Part shown: one piece after another, positions 60,711-64,000 of the stretch
How the letters are laid out: every line of letters begins with the position of its first letter
How positions within the stretch are numbered: the stretch's first letter is position 1
NCBI GenBank assembly: GCA_016192455.1
Contig: JACPUC010000001.1
Span: forward strand, 242,110 to 306,109
DNA length: 64,000 nucleotides
Source of the DNA: Candidatus Tectimicrobiota bacterium
Lineage (GTDB): Bacteria > JACPUC01
Direction: 5' to 3'
The notes under the pieces: generated by a model
What the model was told of the DNA's origin: nothing
Databases searched by the model: none
Seen by the model: the letters and a program-made list of their open reading frames with translations, nothing else
Translations under genes and position numbers: made by a program

Positions 60711-61814
60711 TTACGCCGGGTTGGTCTGCACGCTGTTCAGGCGGTAGATGTATGGCGTTGCGGAGCTGGCGACCCGTGTGTTGCCAGCGTAGGCGCCGGC
60801 GTTGAATCGTTCGTCGAGGTTCGCCGGGGTGATGGCGGTGGCCGAGGCGGTGCAGATGAAGTCGAAGGGGTTGACGATGCGCCCCTGGCCGGCGGCGCGG
60901 GCGGCCTCGGTGGTGATCTGAAGCTGCGGGATGAGGAAGGCGACGGCGAGGTTCTCCGCGCCGATGGCGGCGCCGGTGAACCAGACGCTCATCATCATCA
61001 GGGTCTTGTTCAGGAAGGCGGTGCGGGTGTCGAGGGCGGAGGCGCCCTCCTCGGCGCCGCCCTGGCTGTAGACCGGGAAGCCGATGGAGCCGGTGACGCG
61101 GAACCGTCCGTCGCGGTGCGGCTCGTCGGTCAGGGTGGAGCGGCGGGTGGTGATGTCGCCGCGGAGGTTGTTCTCGATGCGCAGGGTGAACGAGTTGGGG
61201 TAGATGCGGTCGTCGGTGTCGAGCGGGCTGCCGGTGAGGGTTTGGGCGGCCATGCGCACGTCGAGGTGGCTGGCGAGGGCGAGGGTGGCCGCGTAGGTGG
61301 GGACGGCGCCGGTGGTTGGGAAGGCGGTGGAGCTGAGGGTGAGGTCGTCGCAGATGAGGCCCCAGGAGCAGCGCGGGCGCTGGCCGGCCTGCCAGGAGAG
61401 GTCGAGGGAGTTGACCTTGACGGAGGCATAGCTGTCGCGGTTGGCGCCTTTCTCGATGATGAGGGTGCCGAACAGGCCGTCGAGGTCGTCGAGGAGGACG
61501 AACTCGTTGTAGTAGACGCCGCTGGCGATGGCGCCGGGTGTGTTGGCGGTGCCCATGAGGAGATTGAAGAGGAGGTCGAGTCCCTCATAGGTGAGGTGGG
61601 TGTCGATGGTTCCCTCGAATCGTTCCTCGCCGATGTCGCCGCGGCGCTGCATGGCGCTGCCGGTAAGGGCCTCGTCCTCGAGGAGGGGGGCGGTGGAGGC
61701 GATGTTCTCGCCGGTGAGGTAGAGGGCGTCGGCCAGGGTGGGCGTGACCGCCGTGCCCCAGGTGGCGCCTTTCTTGAGTACGGCTTGCGCTTCAAACCCG
61801 TAGCCGATTGCCAT
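60711..61814 (-). CDS. Phage tail tube protein
   Basis: A 367-residue beta-rich protein with the major-tail-protein outline: MAIGYGFEAQAVLKKGATWG at the start, GSAMQRRGDIGEERFEGTID in the first third and NSFTLRIENNLRGDITTR in the second half. Its place directly upstream of the frameshifting chaperones fixes the role. ACAGGAGAC stands 8 bases before the ATG; a family A element lies just upstream. Confidence 0.78.
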   Translation of the reverse strand: MAIGYGFEAQAVLKKGATWGTAVTPTLADALYLTGENIASTAPLLEDEALTGSAMQRRGDIGEERFEGTIDTHLTYEGLDLLFNLLMGTANTPGAIASGVYYNEFVLLDDLDGLFGTLIIEKGANRDSYASVKVNSLDLSWQAGQRPRCSWGLICDDLTLSSTAFPTTGAVPTYAATLALASHLDVRMAAQTLTGSPLDTDDRIYPNSFTLRIENNLRGDITTRRSTLTDEPHRDGRFRVTGSIGFPVYSQGGAEEGASALDTRTAFLNKTLMMMSVWFTGAAIGAENLAVAFLIPQLQITTEAARAAGQGRIVNPFDFICTASATAITPANLDERFNAGAYAGNTRVASSATPYIYRLNSVQTNPA

Positions 61815-61837
61815 TGGAGTGTCTCCTGTTGAAGGAT

Positions 61838-61905
61838 TTCAATCGGTGTAATCGGCGTAATCTGTGGATGCCGATCTGTCCACAGATTGCGCAGATTGCG
61901 CAGAG
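61838..61905. repeat. Family A element, rearranged copy A7
   Basis: GTAATCTGTGGA (61857-61868) followed by TCCACAGATTGC (61879-61890): the arms are present with their order reversed compared with other copies. It overlaps the 3' end of the 101-residue gene. Confidence 0.75.
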
Positions 61906-62144
61906 GGCGCGGCGGCGGAGCCGCCGAGCGAGGAGAGCGTAGAGAGTGGAGAGGAGGAGTGCTGTTCTCCTTTCTCCTCTCTGCTCGCTCCTTTCTCGTC
62001 GCGCACAGGCGCGACGCGGCCCTGGCGGATGAGCAGTTCGCCGATGTCATCGGGCACCTCCTGGTCGCCGTCGAGGATGCTGATGGTGTGGTTGGTGCCA
62101 GGGATCGGTACGAGGAAGCTGCGGCCGCGGTGGCGGATGCGCAT
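61839..62144 (-). CDS. Small phage head-tail protein with repeat-derived tail
   Basis: A 101-residue protein. The first 45 residues (MRIRHRGRSFLVPIPGTNHT, GDQEVPDDIGELLIRQGRVA) look like a structured small phage protein; the rest (SSSPLSTLSSLGG, APSAQSAQSVDRSASTDYAD) is low-complexity, and its end is encoded by the family A element, so the original stop was probably lost or moved. ACAGGAGAC lies before the ATG. Confidence 0.6.
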   Translation of the reverse strand: MRIRHRGRSFLVPIPGTNHTISILDGDQEVPDDIGELLIRQGRVAPVRDEKGASREEKGEQHSSSPLSTLSSLGGSAAAPSAQSAQSVDRSASTDYADYTD

Positions 62145-62160
62145 GGCGTCTCCTGTTGGG

Positions 62161-62216
62161 TCCGCAGATTACGCAGATTGCGCAGATTCAATCGGCGTCA
62201 TCTGTGCAATCTGTGG
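62161..62216. repeat. Family A hairpin repeat, copy A8
   Basis: Begins TCCGCAGATTACGCAGATTG and ends CAATCTGTGGG. It lies 16 bases upstream of the small gene start and encodes the last codons of the glycosyltransferase (QIAQMTPIESAQSA). Confidence 0.88.
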
Positions 62217-63221
62217 GTCGTTCCAGCCTTGCAGAATCTCGATCAGCCGCAGGGCGGCGTGGTCCCAGGTGAAAGCCCAGCGGGCGAGGGCGGCGGCCTG
62301 GGCGCGCAGCTCGCGGGTGGCGGCGTAGTCTGCATAGGCGCGGCGCATCAGGCGGCGCAGGTGGCGCGGGTCGGGTTCATCGACGACGATGGGGACGCCG
62401 TACTCGGCCTGGCGGCGTCGGGTGCTGACGACGAAGGCGGTGCGCGGCGTGACGAACTCGGCGAGGCCGGTGTGGCTGGGCGCGATGACGAGGCAGCCGC
62501 TGGCCATCGCTTCGAGGGCGGTGAGGCCGAAGCCTTCGCCGCGGGAGGGGAAGACGAACGCCTGGGCGGACTCGTAGAGGAGGCGGATGCTGGATTCGTC
62601 CAGGTTGCGGCCGTCGAAGTGGACCTTGCCGCCGTGGGAGGCGAGGTGCTGGTCCTGGGCGGCGGCGGTGGTCTTGACGTACAGCTCGACCGGCTCCCAG
62701 GGGCGGAACTCGGCCTGAAAGGCGGCAACGGCGATGTCCCAGCCCTTGCGCACGTCGGGCGCGCCGAGCCAGAGGAAGCGGAAGCGAGGGCTGATCCGCA
62801 GATTTCGCCGATTACGCCGATTAAAATCTGTGGCATCTGCGTAATCTGCGGATGCTCTTTCGCGATAGGGGAAGGCGGCGGGGTCGAAGCCGAGGGGGCA
62901 GACCTGCGAGTCGAGGTTGTAGCCGGCGAGGGCGCGCTGGTTGTGGGCGCAGGGGACGATGAGGCGGTCGGCCAGGCGGGCGCCGGCGAGGAACTCGGGC
63001 GGCAGGCGGTCGGCCTCGAACATGGTGAAGAGGACGTTGACCGGGTTCGGGCGGCGCTGGTAGAGGTGCGCCGGGGCGAAGGCGAGGGCGACGGGGGCGT
63101 TGTCGTCATCGCGCAGCTCGGCTCCGGCGCGCAGGACGGCGGCGCGCAGCTCGCGGTTGGCCTTGGCGTAACCGTAGGTCTTGCCGATGCCGCCGATGTC
63201 ATAGGACCAACGAAGCCGCAC
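62169..63221 (-). CDS. Glycosyltransferase (GT4-like), phage-borne
   Basis: A 350-residue retaining glycosyltransferase of the GT-B fold. The acceptor-side N-terminus is WSYDIGGIGKTYGYAKANRE; the donor-binding half shows FRFLWLGAPDVRKGWDIAVA and the ExxxxxxxE motif in SRGEGFGLTALEAMASGC. GTG at 63221 is chosen because GGGAGAA lies 9 bases upstream; an ATG at 63263 lies inside a family B repeat. Two segments are repeat-derived: an internal one (SADYADATDFNRRNRRNLRI) and the C-terminal end. It may glycosylate virion proteins or the host surface. Confidence 0.85.
   Translation of the reverse strand: MRLRWSYDIGGIGKTYGYAKANRELRAAVLRAGAELRDDDNAPVALAFAPAHLYQRRPNPVNVLFTMFEADRLPPEFLAGARLADRLIVPCAHNQRALAGYNLDSQVCPLGFDPAAFPYRERASADYADATDFNRRNRRNLRISPRFRFLWLGAPDVRKGWDIAVAAFQAEFRPWEPVELYVKTTAAAQDQHLASHGGKVHFDGRNLDESSIRLLYESAQAFVFPSRGEGFGLTALEAMASGCLVIAPSHTGLAEFVTPRTAFVVSTRRRQAEYGVPIVVDEPDPRHLRRLMRRAYADYAATRELRAQAAALARWAFTWDHAALRLIEILQGWNDPQIAQMTPIESAQSA
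62795..62852. repeat. Family A hairpin repeat inside the glycosyltransferase gene, copy A9
   Basis: Arms TCCGCAGATTTC and GTAATCTGCGGA. The reading frame stays open through the element, adding about 20 residues between GFDPAAFPYRE and RFRFLWLGA. Confidence 0.88.
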
Positions 63222-63242
63222 GGGTTCAGCTTCTCCCTTTAG

Positions 63243-63356
63243 AAAGGAACCACTGATGGACACGGATGAACACGGATAGCCTTCGGCCCCTCACCCCGGC
63301 CCTCTCCCTGGGGGAGAGGGATGATCAGTGTGTATCGGTGTTCATCTGTGGTTCTC
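63243..63356. repeat. Family B repeat split by a family F repeat
   Basis: Family B left half (GAACCACTGATGGACACGG, 63247-63280), family F hairpin (63286-63320, CCCTCTCCCTGGGGGAGAGG core), then family B right half ending CATCTGTGGTTC (to about 63354). A nested insertion. Confidence 0.75.
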
Positions 63357-63378
63357 CGTTCATCTGTGGTTCTGCCCG

Positions 63379-63831
63379 CTAATTGGGCGCCGCCTGCACG
63401 CGCTCCTCGACGAGGAGTTTCACGCGCGCGTGGTGCACGAGCAGGCCGCTGAACCGTTCGGCATCGAGCTTCTCGAGCTGTGGCGGCTGGACGAGCTCGG
63501 CGACGTTATTGAGCGTCGTTTTGGTGCGAAAGGCGGTCATCACGCTCTCCACCAGGGACTGAAAGGTCTTCTCCGTGGCGGCGCTGTCGTCGATGCCGTA
63601 GTAGCCCCGCAGCAGGTAGGTATGGCGTCGCACGACGTGCTGCACGGCATCCCATCGTTCCGCCGTCTCGCGGCGGGTGATGGTCCAGAAGTTGATGATG
63701 GAGCTCGAGACGAACAGCGTGCTGAAGGAGGCATCGTCCACATTCCAGCGGGCGTAGTCGTGCACCGTTCCGATGCCCGTCACGCCTTGCAGCACCGCCT
63801 TGATCTGCGCCAGTGCGGTTGTGTAGCTCAC
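63379..63831 (-). CDS. Phage tail terminator / head-tail connector-like protein
   Basis: A 150-residue protein at the upstream end of the visible phage module. It begins MSYTTALAQIKAVLQGVTGI and contains FWTITRRETAERWDAVQHVV and FQSLVESVMTAFRTKTTLNN, a pattern I associate with tail terminator or minor tail proteins that precede the tail tube gene. The family match is not certain. The transposase gene beyond it is divergent. Confidence 0.55.
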   Translation of the reverse strand: MSYTTALAQIKAVLQGVTGIGTVHDYARWNVDDASFSTLFVSSSIINFWTITRRETAERWDAVQHVVRRHTYLLRGYYGIDDSAATEKTFQSLVESVMTAFRTKTTLNNVAELVQPPQLEKLDAERFSGLLVHHARVKLLVEERVQAAPN

Positions 63832-63871
63832 AGCTTCGCCTCGCTCACGGGGTTGGGTGCCTAGTACTTAG

Positions 63872-63900
63872 TTGCGTTATTGCACTTTACGTGCTATGAT
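63872..63900 (+). promoter_or_regulatory. Promoter of the transposase gene
   Basis: TTGCGT (63872-63877), 17 bases, TATGAT (63895-63900), ending 6 bases before the ATG. The short leader is typical of insertion sequences. Confidence 0.6.
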
Positions 63901-63906
63901 GGGGGC

Positions 63907-64000
63907 ATGAACACCTCATCCGTCCCCATTACGTTGAGTCAGGAGGAGCGACAGACCCTGGAGCGCTGGCGCCGCACCCCGACGACCGAGCAGCGCCGGG
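63907..64000 (+). mobile_element. IS630-like transposase, N-terminal part (cut by window end)
   Basis: Thirty-one codons from ATG 63907: MNTSSVPITLSQEERQTLER followed by WRRTPTTEQRR. The LSxEERxxLExW start and TxxQR motif match the helix-turn-helix N-terminus of IS630-family transposases. The rest lies beyond the window. It abuts the upstream end of the phage module. Confidence 0.6.

Noticed and set aside
42152-62852. Repeated CAGATT-rich blocks as a possible CRISPR array
   Set aside because: Copies are spread between genes kilobases apart, with no regular spacers and no cas genes.
63221-63263. ATG at 63263 as the glycosyltransferase start
   Set aside because: It lies within a family B repeat and the added residues are repeat-encoded; the GTG at 63221 has a proper ribosome binding site.
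1-64000. tRNA, rRNA or riboswitch genes
   Set aside because: I saw no cloverleaf-type tRNA sequence, rRNA segment or recognisable riboswitch core on either strand; a covariance-model scan would be needed to exclude them.

Overview
The window is GC-rich bacterial DNA with dense genes, Shine-Dalgarno starts and mostly house-keeping plus catabolic and transport functions. Five ABC-type substrate-binding proteins without permeases, a molybdenum hydroxylase large subunit, a lone hydantoinase B, a creatininase, an LLM flavin oxidoreductase and abundant dispersed intergenic hairpin repeats suggest an uncultivated Gram-negative soil or sediment lineage of the Rokubacteria / NC10 / Tectomicrobia / deltaproteobacteria kind. 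That placement is inference from gene content only. Lipoboxes, Tat and Sec signals and a two-part spanin pair fit a double-membrane cell.

Layout. 1-6.2 kb: leftward fatty-acid operon yceD-rpmF-fabH-fabD-fabG-acpP-fabF (fabF cut by the window edge; plsX is missing from its usual place). 6.2-12.8 kb: rightward hydrolase, Gfo/Idh/MocA dehydrogenase, ferritin-like protein, two tandem NMT1-type binding proteins and a MetE-like protein. 13-15.3 kb: leftward molybdenum hydroxylase large subunit. 15.3-16.6 kb: a 1.2-kb island (phage lysis-type remnants plus a RelE/RHH toxin-antitoxin pair) bounded by perfect 77-bp direct repeats that duplicate the hydroxylase gene start. 16.8-27.9 kb: leftward transport and catabolic genes, then a MinD/ParA ATPase with a J-like N-terminus. 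28.6-34.1 kb: membrane protein, MFS transporter, branched-chain-type binding protein and hydantoinase B. 34.5-39.2 kb: recG, a small zinc-ribbon protein, a J-like protein, a secreted nuclease, hicB with a frameshifted hicA, and an unknown gene.

39.2-50.3 kb and 59.8-63.9 kb are two leftward phage (prophage or tail-like particle) modules. The right one holds a head-tail protein, glycosyltransferase, tail tube protein and a pair of tail assembly chaperones joined by an A-AAA-AAC slippery site for -1 frameshifting. The left one starts with the tape measure protein and continues with distal tail, endolysin, hub, fibre, holin and nested Rz/Rz1-like spanin genes. The tape measure gene normally follows the chaperones directly. 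Here 9.5 kb of mainly rightward host genes (MoxR ATPase, CoxE-like VWA protein, thioesterase, an epimerase-isochorismatase fusion, RecJ) and a leftward AT-rich serine-protease pair separate them.

The most unusual signal is the dispersed repeat population. A roughly 57-bp hairpin repeat (family A) is seen only in the two phage modules and usually ends 16-24 nt upstream of a structural gene start, followed by a ribosome binding site. One copy lies inside the glycosyltransferase reading frame without breaking it. Other families (B, C, D, E, F) sit between host genes, form a composite D-B-C unit present in two inverted copies, and in one case are nested (F within B).
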